Below are positions 17,636 to 26,388 of a stretch of DNA of 64,000 nucleotides, in pieces. The notes under the pieces were generated by a model. It ran no database searches. It was not told where the DNA came from and saw only the letters and a list, made by a program, of their open reading frames with translations. Location of the stretch: positions 1-64,000 of the forward strand of contig NZ_QZMN01000014.1 in NCBI RefSeq assembly GCF_003702705.1, given 5' to 3'. Within the stretch, counting starts at the first letter, position 1, and every line of letters begins with the position of its first letter. This stretch comes from Ornithinimicrobium cerasi (GTDB taxonomy: Bacteria > Actinomycetota > Actinomycetes > Actinomycetales > Dermatophilaceae). Both the position numbers and the translations under genes were made by a program.

Positions 17636-18667
17636 ATGACCATCGACGCGCGTTCCGTCCGGACCGACCGGCTCTCCACCTTCGTCCGTGAGGCGGGGGA
17701 CCCCTCCGCGCCGGTCCTGCTCCTCGTCCACGGCAACGTCAGCTCCTCGGTGTTCTTCGAGGAGCTCATGGAGGACCTCGCCGCCGACTTCCACCTCATC
17801 GCCCCGGACTACCGCGGCTACGGCGACTCCGAGCGCAAGGTCGTCGACGCCACCCGCGGGATGGCCGACTTCTCCGACGACCTCGCCGCCCTGCTGGACA
17901 CCCTCGGCGTCGAGGGACCGGTGGACGTGCTCGGCTGGTCGGCCGGCGGCAACATCGCGCTGCAGCTGGCGATCGACCACCCCGGGAGGGTGCGCCGGAT
18001 CGTGCTGGAGGCCTCCGGCAGCCCCTACGGCTTCGGCGGCACGACCGGGCTCGAGGGTCGCCCGGTCGCCGCCGACTTCGCCGGGTCGGGCGGGGGCACG
18101 GCCAACCCGGAGTTCTGCCGGGCGATCGCCGAGGGGGACCGTGGGGACGGGCCCACCAGCCCCCGGACGACGCTGCGCTCCTTCTACGTCCGGCCGGGGT
18201 TCACCTTCGCCCCGGACGTGGAGGAGAAGTACGTCGACGGGATGCTGCGGATGTCGATCGGCGAGGACGTCTACCCGGGCGACCTCACCCCCACCGACAC
18301 CTGGCCCGGCGTCGCGCCCGGCACCACCGGGACGAACAACGCCCTGTCCCCGAAGTACCTGGACCAGTCGGTCTTCGCCCGCCTCGACCCCGTCCCGCCG
18401 GTGCTGTGGATCCGCGGCGCGGACGACCAGATCGTCTCCGACACCTCGATGTTCGACCTCGCGCAGCTCGGCAGGCTGGGCGTGGTGCCGGGCTACCCCG
18501 GCGAGGAGGTCTGTCCCACGCAGCCGATGGTCTCGCAGCTGCGGGCGGTCCTGCAGGCGGGCGGGGGCGAGGTCACCGAGATCATCTACGAGGAGTGCGG
18601 TCACAGCCCCCACCTGGAGCACCGGGAGCGCTTCGCGACCGACGTGCGGGAGTTCCTGCTCCGCTGA
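17636..18667 (+). CDS. alpha/beta hydrolase
   Basis: Alpha/beta hydrolase of 343 aa. It has the oxyanion HGN segment (LLLVHGNVSSS), the nucleophile elbow GWSAGGN, a likely acid in GADDQIV, and the catalytic His in CGHSPHLEHRERF. An insertion of about 100 residues before the acid (YVRPGFTFAPDVEEKYVDGM) forms the cap. The ATG at 17636 is preferred to that at 17627 because CAGGAT ends 7 nt before it. The substrate is not deducible; an esterase, lactonase or haloalkane-type enzyme would all fit. Confidence 0.85.
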   Translation: MTIDARSVRTDRLSTFVREAGDPSAPVLLLVHGNVSSSVFFEELMEDLAADFHLIAPDYRGYGDSERKVVDATRGMADFSDDLAALLDTLGVEGPVDVLGWSAGGNIALQLAIDHPGRVRRIVLEASGSPYGFGGTTGLEGRPVAADFAGSGGGTANPEFCRAIAEGDRGDGPTSPRTTLRSFYVRPGFTFAPDVEEKYVDGMLRMSIGEDVYPGDLTPTDTWPGVAPGTTGTNNALSPKYLDQSVFARLDPVPPVLWIRGADDQIVSDTSMFDLAQLGRLGVVPGYPGEEVCPTQPMVSQLRAVLQAGGGEVTEIIYEECGHSPHLEHRERFATDVREFLLR

Positions 18668-18710
18668 GGACGCGGCACCCGCCCAGCGACCGTGCGCAGG
18701 TCACCCGCCT

Positions 18711-18758
18711 GAGTGGCTGGTGCACGCCAGGACGGGTAGGCGCGGGCAGGCGCCACTC
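18711..18758. repeat. intergenic palindrome, first of tandem pair
   Basis: GAGTGGC at 18711-18717 pairs with GCCACTC at 18752-18758 at the ends of a 48-bp unit. The unit resembles the next palindrome (18765-18812): both read, on the minus strand, CGTGAGTGGCGC, then TACCCG, then a CGTGC word. It lies between the convergent hydrolase and deoD genes. Confidence 0.6.
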
Positions 18759-18764
18759 ACGAGA

Positions 18765-18812
18765 GTGAGTCGGGCACGTCCTGTGCGGGTATGGCGTGCC
18801 CGCGCCACTCAC
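18765..18812. repeat. intergenic palindrome, second of tandem pair
   Basis: GTGAGTCGGGCACG and CGTGCCCGCGCCACTCAC form arms. CGGGCACG (18771-18778) and CGTGCCCG (18795-18802) pair perfectly, as do the outer GTGAGT and ACTCAC. Between convergent genes it could terminate both transcripts, yet the tandem duplication suggests a REP-like element. Confidence 0.65.
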
Positions 18813-18831
18813 GTGGGTTGCGCGCGCCCGG

Positions 18832-19551
18832 TCAGGCGGGCAGCGGGGTCGCCAGCATCGCCTCGAGCGCAACGGTGACCATGTCGCCGAAGGTCTGTTC
18901 GCGCTCCTGGGCCGTCGTCTCCTCGCCCGTGACGATGTGGTCGGAGACGGTCATCACCCCCAGCGCCTGCCGACCGTGCCGCGCCGCCAGCGTGTAGATC
19001 TCGGCCGCCTCCATCTCCACCGCCAGCACGCCGTACTCGACGACGTTCGCGGTCAGCTCCGCGCGCGAGTGGTAGAAGCTGTCGGAGCTGAAGACGGTGC
19101 CGACCTGGTGGCGGACCCCGGCGCGCTCGGCGGCCTCGACGGCGTTGCGCAGGAGCGCGAACGTCGCGGTGGGCGGGAAGTGGTAGCCCTGGAAACGCAG
19201 GGTGTTCATCGAGCTGTCGGTGGCGGCCGCCTGGGCGATGACGACGTCCCGGACCCTCAGCCCCTCCGCGAGCGCCCCGCAGGAACCGACCCGCACGAGC
19301 TGCTGCGCGTCATACTCGCGGATGAGCTCGTTGACGTAGATCGAGGCGGACGGCTGGCCCATCCCGGTGCCCTGCACCGAGACCGGCTCACCGCGGTAGG
19401 TGCCGGTGAAGCCGAGCATCCCGCGCACCTCGCTGTAGCACTCCGACCCCTCCAGGAACGTCTCGGCGATCCACCGGGCCCGCAGGGGGTCGCCGGGGAG
19501 GAGGACTCGGGGGGCGACCTGGCCGGGCTGGGCGGCGATGTGCGTGCTCAC
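18832..19551 (-). CDS. deoD: purine-nucleoside phosphorylase, DeoD type
   Basis: Hexameric-type purine nucleoside phosphorylase of 239 aa, reversibly splitting purine nucleosides with phosphate in salvage. The N-terminus STHIAAQ aligns with the start of E. coli DeoD. Motifs include [54 protein letters not shown] and TVSDHI. The GTG is chosen because GGCATACCCT lies 8 nt upstream and because it matches the family start; the TTG three codons earlier is inside that promoter. It follows a glycosyltransferase gene on the same strand. Confidence 0.95.
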   Translation of the reverse strand: MSTHIAAQPGQVAPRVLLPGDPLRARWIAETFLEGSECYSEVRGMLGFTGTYRGEPVSVQGTGMGQPSASIYVNELIREYDAQQLVRVGSCGALAEGLRVRDVVIAQAAATDSSMNTLRFQGYHFPPTATFALLRNAVEAAERAGVRHQVGTVFSSDSFYHSRAELTANVVEYGVLAVEMEAAEIYTLAARHGRQALGVMTVSDHIVTGEETTAQEREQTFGDMVTVALEAMLATPLPA

Positions 19552-19559
19552 GGGGGACA

Positions 19560-19569
19560 AGGGTATGCC
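19560..19569 (-). promoter_or_regulatory. GGCATACCCT promoter of deoD (leaderless)
   Basis: Minus-strand GGCATACCCT ends 8 nt before the deoD GTG, making TACCCT the -10 hexamer. It sits between the upstream glycosyltransferase stop and deoD, so deoD need not depend on the upstream operon promoter. Confidence 0.6.
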
Positions 19570-19580
19570 GTGCCGTGCGC

Positions 19581-20771
19581 CTACGCCCGCAGCGCCGCCT
19601 CGATCGCCGTCGCCGCGGCCCCGGCACCGTCCTCCTGCGCCACCGCGGCGGCCTCCTCGCGGGCCCGGCGGACCACCTCGGGAGCGAAGGCGCGCTCCAG
19701 AGCGGTTCGCAGTGCGGGGGTGCTGACCCGGGGGGCCGGTACGGGAGGGGCGGCGACGCCGATCTCGTGCAGCCGGCGGGCGAAGAACGGCTGGTCCATG
19801 GTGAACGGCACGACGACCTCCGGCCGGCCCGAGAGCAGCGCCGAGGCCGTGGTGCCGGCGCCCCCGTGGTGGACGACGGCGCTGGTCCGGGGCAGGAGCA
19901 GGGCGTGCGGCACGTCGTTCACGGGCCGGACCAGCGTGGGGTCGAGGCCGTCCTCGAGCCCCGAGCCGGCCTGGAGCACGACCCGCATGCCCAGCTCTCC
20001 GGCCGCCCGCACCGACGCCTCGAGCACCTGGCGCACGGCCGGCAGCGTGTGGGAGCCCATGCCGACGTAGACCGGGGGCTCACCCTCGTCGAGCCACGCG
20101 GCCAGCGGCCCGGGCAGCGCGGCTCCCGGAGGGAGGTCCGGGAAGGGGTAGCCGACGCAGCGCACCTGCCGCCCGGCGACCCGCCCCGTGGCGACGAGCC
20201 GGGGGGTGTGGGCGACGAAGGCGCGCGTGCTCGCCATCCCGAGCAGGGCCCGGGGGTGCGGCGCGACGAGCCGTACGGCGGTGGGGAGCGCGCCGAGCGC
20301 GGCCCGGAGGTTGCGCCAGGATCGCCCCTCCACGACGGAGAACAGGCTGGCGTCGCCGCGCAGGCTCGGGAGCGCGGGCACGAACATCATCAGCACGGGA
20401 CGGACCCGCCAGCCGCTCAGCCCCGGCCAGCCGGCGGTCATGGCGGTCGTGACCACGCCGTCGTAGGACCCCCGCATCTGGTGCAGCCGGTCGAGCACCG
20501 CGGGCGCCATGTGATGCGCCAGGCCCTGCAGCATCCGCAGCTGGGGGCGCAGTTCCACGGGCATCCCGTGCCGCGCGAGGTGCTCGCGGTAGTAGGCCAT
20601 GGCGTCCACGTGGACGAGCTCGGCCTGCAGGCCGGCGGAGGTGACGAGGTCGGCATACTCGCGGGTGGCGGTGACGCCGACGTCGTGGCCGCGGGCCGCC
20701 AGCCGTCGCCCGACCGCGACGACCGGCTGGTAGTCGCCGCGGCTGCCCGCAGCGAGGAGGGCTATCCGCAT
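19581..20771 (-). CDS. GT1/MGT-type glycosyltransferase
   Basis: GT-B fold glycosyltransferase of 396 aa. The N-terminal acceptor domain begins [20 protein letters not shown] and the C-terminal donor domain has the nucleotide-sugar motif [20 protein letters not shown] with [13 protein letters not shown]. This pattern is that of sterol, macrolide or lipid glucosyltransferases using UDP- or TDP-sugars. The start overlaps the MscS gene stop by 10 bp, so it is translationally coupled. The acceptor is unknown. Confidence 0.87.
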   Translation of the reverse strand: MRIALLAAGSRGDYQPVVAVGRRLAARGHDVGVTATREYADLVTSAGLQAELVHVDAMAYYREHLARHGMPVELRPQLRMLQGLAHHMAPAVLDRLHQMRGSYDGVVTTAMTAGWPGLSGWRVRPVLMMFVPALPSLRGDASLFSVVEGRSWRNLRAALGALPTAVRLVAPHPRALLGMASTRAFVAHTPRLVATGRVAGRQVRCVGYPFPDLPPGAALPGPLAAWLDEGEPPVYVGMGSHTLPAVRQVLEASVRAAGELGMRVVLQAGSGLEDGLDPTLVRPVNDVPHALLLPRTSAVVHHGGAGTTASALLSGRPEVVVPFTMDQPFFARRLHEIGVAAPPVPAPRVSTPALRTALERAFAPEVVRRAREEAAAVAQEDGAGAAATAIEAALRA

Positions 20772-21634
20772 GGCGAGCCGTCGCCCGACCCGTCCTCGGG
20801 CCGGAGCAACCGGGCCAGCCGGGGTCCGGCGTCGATGGTGACGACGTCCGAGCCGGCGGCGACCCCGTGCTCGGCGAACGCGCGCAGGACCGCGACCACG
20901 ACGGCGTGCGTGGCCTCCTTCGTCTCGAGCTGGCGGGCGCCGGACCAGAACCGCAGCTCCATCTGCACGGTCGCCGTGCCGACGGAGGTGAGGAAGGCCT
21001 CGGGGGCGGGCTCGTCAAGGACCTGCGGCGCCGCGTGCATGGCGGCGACCGCGACCTCGGCCGCCCGGTCGAGGTCGCCGTCGTCGGCCAGGTCGACCAC
21101 GACCGAGCTGCGCACATGCTCGAAACCGGTCTGGACGGTGACGATCTCCGAGTGCAGGGTGCCGTTGGGGACCAGCACCAGCCGACCGTCGAAGGTCCGG
21201 ACCGAGGTGCTCGTCAGCCCCATGTCGACGACGGTGCCCCGGTGGTCGAGGACCGAGATCTGGTCGCCCACGCGGAACCGGTCGCGGGTGAGGATGACGA
21301 TGCCGGCGAACATGTTGCCCAGGACCGTCTGGAAGGCGATGCCGGCCGCGATCGAGATGACCCCGAGCCCGCCGAGGACGTTGACGGGCCGGATGCTCGG
21401 GAAGGTGACGGCCAGGGCGACGCCCACGGCGAGCGCACCGACCAGCCAGGAGACCAGCCGCCCGAAGACCCGGGCGGAGCTCTCGCTGCGCCCCCGCCAC
21501 GACAGCCAGCGGCTGACCGCCGTCCTGACGAGCTGCCCGAGGAGCAGGCCCACCAGGAGCACCCCCAGCCCGAGCCCCGCACCGAGCCAGGTGACCGGGG
21601 GGAGCTCCAGGGCGTGCAGCGGGCCGCTCACCAC
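20762..21634 (-). CDS. small-conductance mechanosensitive channel (MscS family)
   Basis: Membrane protein of 290 aa. An N-terminal helix (about 16-36) is followed by a second (about 60-80) and the pore helix region PVNVLGGLGVISIAAGIAFQ, then the MscS beta domain with FRVGDQISVLDHRGTVVDMG and RTFDGRLVLVPNGTL. The family opens under membrane tension to release osmolytes. It overlaps the DUF2254 gene upstream by 7 bp and the glycosyltransferase downstream by 10 bp, so the three form one coupled operon, perhaps concerned with the cell envelope. Confidence 0.9.
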   Translation of the reverse strand: MVSGPLHALELPPVTWLGAGLGLGVLLVGLLLGQLVRTAVSRWLSWRGRSESSARVFGRLVSWLVGALAVGVALAVTFPSIRPVNVLGGLGVISIAAGIAFQTVLGNMFAGIVILTRDRFRVGDQISVLDHRGTVVDMGLTSTSVRTFDGRLVLVPNGTLHSEIVTVQTGFEHVRSSVVVDLADDGDLDRAAEVAVAAMHAAPQVLDEPAPEAFLTSVGTATVQMELRFWSGARQLETKEATHAVVVAVLRAFAEHGVAAGSDVVTIDAGPRLARLLRPEDGSGDGSPCG

Positions 21635-22980
21635 GGCGACTCCTCGTCCGCCCGCCCGACCGACGCCTCCGCGCGCCCGAGCCAGGTCCGCAGGTGGGGG
21701 CGGTGCGCGGGCAGGGACGCGGTGAGCAGGTCCTCGACCATCGACACCACCCGGCGCGGCACCTGACGGGCGTCGCGGCCGTAGTGCAGCGGCTCGGTGA
21801 GCGCGAGGTCGACGAGCTGCTCGACGCGCTGGGGGCGGTGCACCAGGCGCACCGCACCGTCCTGCGTGACGACGGCCGGGAGGTCCGCCCGGGTGACGGT
21901 GAGCCGCAGCACGCGGTGCAGCTCGTCGAGAGCCTGCACGGCCGTGGTGGGGTCGTTGATGCCGGGGGAGAGAGCCCGCTCGGCGATGTCGACGAGCTTG
22001 CGGATCCCGAAGCCCGGGTCCTGGGTGAACCAGCGGTCCTGGGCGACCACGACCATGCGGCGGGGTCGGCGGAGCTCGTCCTCCTCCAGCGCGGGGGCCG
22101 CGCGGTCACGCCATACCCGCAGCGCCGGGGCACCCTCGGGGATGAAGGTGCCCACCTGCGGCAGCACCTCCACAACGGCCCCGTGCTCGGCCGCCCACGA
22201 CACCAGCCCGTGGTGGTCGACCTCGACGACCGCACCGTGCTCCTGGGCGGGGACCGTCGTCGGGACCAGGCCGTCGTCCGGCTGCCACGTCTGCGCACCC
22301 AGGCGCGCACCGGACGCCCCCGCCTCGGGCAGGTAGCGCCCGACCACGTCGACCGTCCCGTCACCCAGGTGCGAGACGATCGAGGACACCTGGATGGAGT
22401 TGGTGATGTGGTGGATGAAGGCCAGGAACATCCCCACGCTCGCCAGCACGAGCAGGAAGCTGAGGGTGACCGAGACCTGCGGGACGAAGGCGCCCCCCTC
22501 GCCGCTGTCCCCCTCGACCGAGCGCAGCACGGTGAGCGCGTAGGTGAAGCTGGCGGCGAAGATGCCGAGCGTCACCTGCGTGACCCGGCTGGAGAGGAAG
22601 TCACCGAGGACGCGCGGGGAGTACTGGCTGCTGGCGAGCTGGACGACCACCATGGTGATGGAGAAGACGAGGCCGGTGACCGAGATCATCGCCCCGGCGA
22701 TGGTGCCCAGGAGGTCGCGGGCCCCGCTCGGGCCGCCGGGGAAGACGAAGGGCAGCTGCTCCCCGAGGGTGCGGTCGAGCTCCGGCATGAGGTAGCCGGC
22801 CAGCAGCGCGACGATGACCACGACCATCGGCAGCACCCAGAAGGGCCGCCACACCCGGTCCCAGCGGCTCGTCCGGTTGGTCCTGGGCAGTGCCCCGAGG
22901 TCCTCGCCGTCGGCCGCGTCCGCGGAGGTGGCCCCGGTCCCCCTGTGCGGCTCGGTCCGGTCGGGGGGCGGGCTCGGCAT
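21628..22980 (-). CDS. DUF2254 membrane protein
   Basis: Protein of 450 aa with four predicted membrane helices in the first half (starting VWRPFWVLPMVVVIVALLAG) and the family signatures TMVVVQLASSQYSPRVLGDF, QVTLGIFAASFTYAL and RSPGINDPTTA-like SPGINDPTTAVQALDELHR. The C-terminal half is soluble. DUF2254 has no established biochemical role. It heads the operon with mscS, GT1 and possibly deoD. Its ATG is 24 bp from the divergent GT2 start, with TAGGGT 6 nt upstream, so both transcripts are probably leaderless. Confidence 0.88.
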   Translation of the reverse strand: MPSPPPDRTEPHRGTGATSADAADGEDLGALPRTNRTSRWDRVWRPFWVLPMVVVIVALLAGYLMPELDRTLGEQLPFVFPGGPSGARDLLGTIAGAMISVTGLVFSITMVVVQLASSQYSPRVLGDFLSSRVTQVTLGIFAASFTYALTVLRSVEGDSGEGGAFVPQVSVTLSFLLVLASVGMFLAFIHHITNSIQVSSIVSHLGDGTVDVVGRYLPEAGASGARLGAQTWQPDDGLVPTTVPAQEHGAVVEVDHHGLVSWAAEHGAVVEVLPQVGTFIPEGAPALRVWRDRAAPALEEDELRRPRRMVVVAQDRWFTQDPGFGIRKLVDIAERALSPGINDPTTAVQALDELHRVLRLTVTRADLPAVVTQDGAVRLVHRPQRVEQLVDLALTEPLHYGRDARQVPRRVVSMVEDLLTASLPAHRPHLRTWLGRAEASVGRADEESPW

Positions 22981-22986
22981 CCCGTC

Positions 22987-22996
22987 ACCCTACGCT
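22987..22996. promoter_or_regulatory. overlapping back-to-back -10 boxes
   Basis: The ten bases ACCCTACGCT read as TAGGGT on the minus strand (6 nt before the DUF2254 ATG) and TACGCT on the plus strand (8 nt before the GT2 ATG). The two -10 boxes share the central TA. The start codons are separated by only 24 bp, so both mRNAs should be leaderless and the two polymerases would compete for one site. Confidence 0.6.
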
Positions 22997-23004
22997 GGGC
23001 GGTC

Positions 23005-25026
23005 ATGACGAGCGCGCAGGTCACGACGCCGGAGCCGCCGAGGGCCGAGCCGCCCCGGGCCGAGCTGGCGCGGGCCGAGCCGCCCCGGGCCGAGCTGGCG
23101 CGGGCCGAGCTGGCCCTGGGCAGGACCGCCGACCGGCTGCAGGCAGTCGCGCTGCGCAGCCGGCACGAGGCGGTCCTGGGGGCACTGGCCGACGCGGCCG
23201 GGATGCCGGCCGAGCCGCGGGCGCTGGTGGGGCGCCTGCTGGCGGGCGCGCCGCTGCCCCGGCGCTCGCTCGTACCCCGCCGGACGCTGCCGTTCACCCT
23301 CTCCCTCGCGACCGCCTGGGCGGGGATGGCGCGGGAGGACGCGGAGCGGTCGGCGGCCGTCGAGGTGTACCGCCAGGTGCTGGCCGAGCACGGGCCCCGG
23401 GGGTTGCGGCGCCTCGAGCAGAGGCACTACCTCCAGGCCGCCTTCCTCGCCGGCCGGCACGACCTGGTGCGGGAGGGTCTGGGCCTGCTCGACGGGGTCA
23501 GCGGCGACGTGACCGCGGGGCTGCGCGCCGACCTGGCGAACCCGCATGCGCTGCAGGACGGGCGCCCGGTGGTCGGTGCGGCGCCCGAGGACCACCGCCG
23601 GTGGGTGGAGCTGCTCGGGTCGCGGTTCGTCGAGCGCGGGCTCGCTGCGCCACAGGTCGACCCGGAGGCCTCCCCGGCCCTCGACGGGCTCTCCCTGGCT
23701 CCCGGCAGGTCGGTCGACGGACCGCTGGTGACGGTGGTGGTGCCGGCGTGGCGGCCCGGCCCGGAGCTGCTGACCTCGGTGCGCTCGGTCCTGGCCCAGA
23801 GCTACGGCCACCTCGAGGTGCTCCTCGTCGACGACGCCTCCGGGCCGGAGCACGAGGCGGTGCTGGCGGCGTGCGAGGCGCTCGACCCACGGGTGCGGCT
23901 GCTCCGGCAGCCGGTCAACGGCGGGTCCTACCTCGCCCGCAACGCCGCGCTCGCGCTCGCCCGCGGCGCCTTCGTCACCACCCAGGACGCCGACGACTGG
24001 TCCCACCCGGAGCGCGTCGCGGCGCAGGTGACCGCGCTCGACGAGCGCCCCGACGCGGTCGCCAGCCGCAGCGTCGCGATCCGTGCGCGGCCCGACCTGA
24101 CGCGGCAGTGGTTCGGCTACCGCCCGGAACGGATGAACGCCAGCTCGCTGCTGCTGCGCCGGGAGGTGCTCGACCGGGTGGGGCCGTTCGACGGCATCCG
24201 CAAGGGGGCCGACTCGGAGATGACCGAGCGGCTGCGCCTCGTCGGCGAGGTGGTCGACGTGGTCCGGCCGCTCGCGATCACCCGGCTCGCGGCCGGCTCG
24301 CTCTCCCGCGCCGACTTCAGCTGGGGCTGGCACCACCCCGACCGGGTCCTGTTCCGCAGCTCCTACCGCGACTGGCACCGCAGGGTCGCCGACGGGGCCG
24401 GTCCGGCCTCCCTGCCGCTGACGCGCGAGGGGAGGCACCCGTATGTCGTGCCACGCGCCTTCGTGCGCGGGCTCCCCCCGGCCGGGTCCGACCCGGTGCC
24501 GCGGACGGCATACCCGCTGCTGCTCCTCGCGGACGCCGCGGACCCGGTGCCCGCCGCCACCGGCCTGACGATCGACGGGCTGGCCGCCACGGTCGACCGG
24601 CTGGCGGTGCTGGGGCGCGAGGACCTGACCCTGGCCCGCGTGGAGCAGCCCGAGCACGCGACGGAGCTGCTCGGGGCCGCCCGGGAGGCTCGTGTCGACC
24701 TGCTCACCGACGCCGACGAGGTCGAGGCGGCCGTGCTGCTGGTGCTGGAGCCGTCCCTCCTCGCGCTGCCTGCGCTCCCGCTGCCGAGGCTGCGCGGGCG
24801 CGAGGTGGTGGTCGCCGCGGTGCCGCCCGGTCAGCACGAGCGCCCCCGGGATCTCGAGGCCGCCGGGTCCACCGCCCGCGCCCTGTCCGGTCGTGCACCG
24901 CGGTGGTGCGCACGGGACGCGGCGGAGCAGCAGGTGTGGCGGACCGAGGGCTGGGAGCTGCCGCTCCTGGGGGAGGTGCTCCGAGAGGTCCTGCCCGGGC
25001 AGGCGAGCGTCAGGGGCGCGGGGTGA
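23005..25026 (+). CDS. GT2 glycosyltransferase, large
   Basis: Protein of 673 aa. After a repeat-rich N-terminus (EPPRAELARA units) and a helical region of about 200 residues comes a GT-A domain (about 240-440). It shows TVVVPAWRPGPELLTSVRSV, EVLLVDDASG, GGSYLARNAAL and the metal-binding TTQDADDWSHP. The C-terminal 200 residues have no family that I recognise. There is no transmembrane segment, so it is likely cytoplasmic and may build a surface polysaccharide or teichoic-type polymer. The end overlaps the convergent sugar dehydrogenase by 17 bp. Confidence 0.85.
   Translation: MTSAQVTTPEPPRAEPPRAELARAEPPRAELARAELALGRTADRLQAVALRSRHEAVLGALADAAGMPAEPRALVGRLLAGAPLPRRSLVPRRTLPFTLSLATAWAGMAREDAERSAAVEVYRQVLAEHGPRGLRRLEQRHYLQAAFLAGRHDLVREGLGLLDGVSGDVTAGLRADLANPHALQDGRPVVGAAPEDHRRWVELLGSRFVERGLAAPQVDPEASPALDGLSLAPGRSVDGPLVTVVVPAWRPGPELLTSVRSVLAQSYGHLEVLLVDDASGPEHEAVLAACEALDPRVRLLRQPVNGGSYLARNAALALARGAFVTTQDADDWSHPERVAAQVTALDERPDAVASRSVAIRARPDLTRQWFGYRPERMNASSLLLRREVLDRVGPFDGIRKGADSEMTERLRLVGEVVDVVRPLAITRLAAGSLSRADFSWGWHHPDRVLFRSSYRDWHRRVADGAGPASLPLTREGRHPYVVPRAFVRGLPPAGSDPVPRTAYPLLLLADAADPVPAATGLTIDGLAATVDRLAVLGREDLTLARVEQPEHATELLGAAREARVDLLTDADEVEAAVLLVLEPSLLALPALPLPRLRGREVVVAAVPPGQHERPRDLEAAGSTARALSGRAPRWCARDAAEQQVWRTEGWELPLLGEVLREVLPGQASVRGAG
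23041..23100 (+). repeat. two 30-bp tandem repeats in GT2 gene
   Basis: Units 23041-23070 and 23071-23100 differ at one base and each encodes ten residues of the form RAEPPRAELA. A further partial unit follows. Such in-frame repeats can vary in copy number without breaking the gene. Confidence 0.9.
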
Positions 25027-26308
25027 CCCGGAGGACCACGTCGTCCTCACCGTCCGAGCTGGTCACCCAGAGCGCCCCCTCGTCGTCGAGGGTCAGCGAG
25101 CGCAGCCGGCCGTGGGTCCCGTCGAGCTCGGGCACCCGCTCCTCGGCGACGACCGTGGTGCCGTCCACCGTCAGCACGGTGACCCCGCTCCCCTTGAGCT
25201 CGGCGACGGCCAGGGCACCAGCCCAGGCGCCCCACTGCTCGCCCTCGAGGAAGACCGCCCCGCTCGTGGCGTGCGTCGGCGTCCCGCTGGACCAGGCCGC
25301 CTCCACGGCGTCCGGGAACGCCTCCAGGTCGGTCATCGGGACCGACTCGTCGTAGCCGGGCACCGGGTCCCAGCCGTAGTTGCCGCCGGGCACGAGCACG
25401 TTGACCTCGTCGTCGACGTCCGGGCCGTGCTCCACCTCCCAGACCGCGCCGGTGCCGGGCTGCTCCGCGAGGCCCTGCACGTTGCGGTGGCCGTGGGTGA
25501 GGACGCGGGGGTCGGCGCCCTTGACGTGCCCGTCCGGGTCGGCGGGTGCGCCGTCGAGCGTGAGGGCCAGCACCTTGCCGCCGAGCGAGCCGAGGTCCTG
25601 CGGGTGCGTGCCCACCGCCGCGTCGCCGGTGCCGACGAGGAGGGTGCCGTCACCGGTGACGAGGAGCCGGCAGCCGCTGTGCCGTCCGGAGCTGAGCGGC
25701 AGCCCGGTGACGAGGGTGGTGTCCACCGCCGCCCGGGTGACCGCCTCGTCCAGCCGCAGGCGGGTGACCCGCACGTCGGGTGCCTCACCCGTCGGGTGCG
25801 CCGCGTGGCAGACGAGGACGGACCGGTCGTCCTCGAACGTCGGCGACACGGCCAGGCCCATGAGCCCCGCCTCGCTGCCGACGAACAGCCCGTCCAGCTC
25901 GAGGTCCAGCTCACGGACGGCGCCGCCGTCGGGGTCGACCGCCAGCAGTCGGCCGCCGCGCTCGGTCACCAGGGCCGTCCCGTCAGGGAGCAGCTGGACG
26001 TCCCACGGCAGCGCCAGCCCGTCCGCGACGACCTCGACGTCCAGCGCCGGGGCCTCGTCCGAGGGAGCGTCGTCGGGTGCGGAGGTGGCCGGGGTCGAGG
26101 AGGTGCCGCCCTCGGGAGCGCCGTCCTCGGTCGGACCGGCCGCACCGTCCTCGGTCGGGCCGTCCTCACCGTCGTCCGGGCTGCCGGTGGCGGGCGCGGA
26201 GGCCGGGGACGCGCCGTCGCCGGGCACCTCCGCGTCCGTCCCGACGCTGCACCCGAGGAGGGCCAGGGACAGGAGCGCGGGCACGACGACCGGTCGTGGG
26301 AGCCTCAT
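25010..26308 (-). CDS. PQQ-dependent sugar (glucose/sorbosone-type) dehydrogenase lipoprotein
   Basis: Lipoprotein of 432 aa with signal MRLPRPVVVPALLSLALLGC (lipobox LLGC, Cys20). A low-complexity Glu/Ala/Gly/Pro-rich spacer runs to about residue 88. A soluble aldose-dehydrogenase beta-propeller follows, with LALPWDVQLLPDGTALVTER, GLMGLAVSPTF, GNYGWDPVPGYDESVP and GHRNVQGLAEQPG. Relatives oxidise sugars at the cell surface with PQQ, but no pqq genes are in this window. TACAGT lies 8 nt before the ATG. Confidence 0.88.
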   Translation of the reverse strand: MRLPRPVVVPALLSLALLGCSVGTDAEVPGDGASPASAPATGSPDDGEDGPTEDGAAGPTEDGAPEGGTSSTPATSAPDDAPSDEAPALDVEVVADGLALPWDVQLLPDGTALVTERGGRLLAVDPDGGAVRELDLELDGLFVGSEAGLMGLAVSPTFEDDRSVLVCHAAHPTGEAPDVRVTRLRLDEAVTRAAVDTTLVTGLPLSSGRHSGCRLLVTGDGTLLVGTGDAAVGTHPQDLGSLGGKVLALTLDGAPADPDGHVKGADPRVLTHGHRNVQGLAEQPGTGAVWEVEHGPDVDDEVNVLVPGGNYGWDPVPGYDESVPMTDLEAFPDAVEAAWSSGTPTHATSGAVFLEGEQWGAWAGALAVAELKGSGVTVLTVDGTTVVAEERVPELDGTHGRLRSLTLDDEGALWVTSSDGEDDVVLRVTPRP

Positions 26309-26316
26309 GCCGATCC

Positions 26317-26322
26317 ACTGTA
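26317..26322 (-). promoter_or_regulatory. -10 box of sugar dehydrogenase gene
   Basis: Minus-strand TACAGT ends 8 nt before the start codon, without a ribosome site between. Confidence 0.5.
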
Positions 26323-26376
26323 GGTCGCGCGTCCGAGCCGTGCGTGTTGGTGGGCGCCCGCCGCCATGGCGCTGAA

Positions 26377-26382
26377 TAGGGT
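26377..26382 (+). promoter_or_regulatory. -10 box of 225-aa membrane protein (leaderless)
   Basis: TAGGGT ends 6 nt before the ATG at 26389. Confidence 0.6.
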
Positions 26383-26388
26383 GGCGCG

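Noticed and set aside
19558-19560. TTG start for deoD
   Set aside because: It lies within the GGCATACCCT promoter. The GTG at 19551 matches the family N-terminus and the leaderless spacing.
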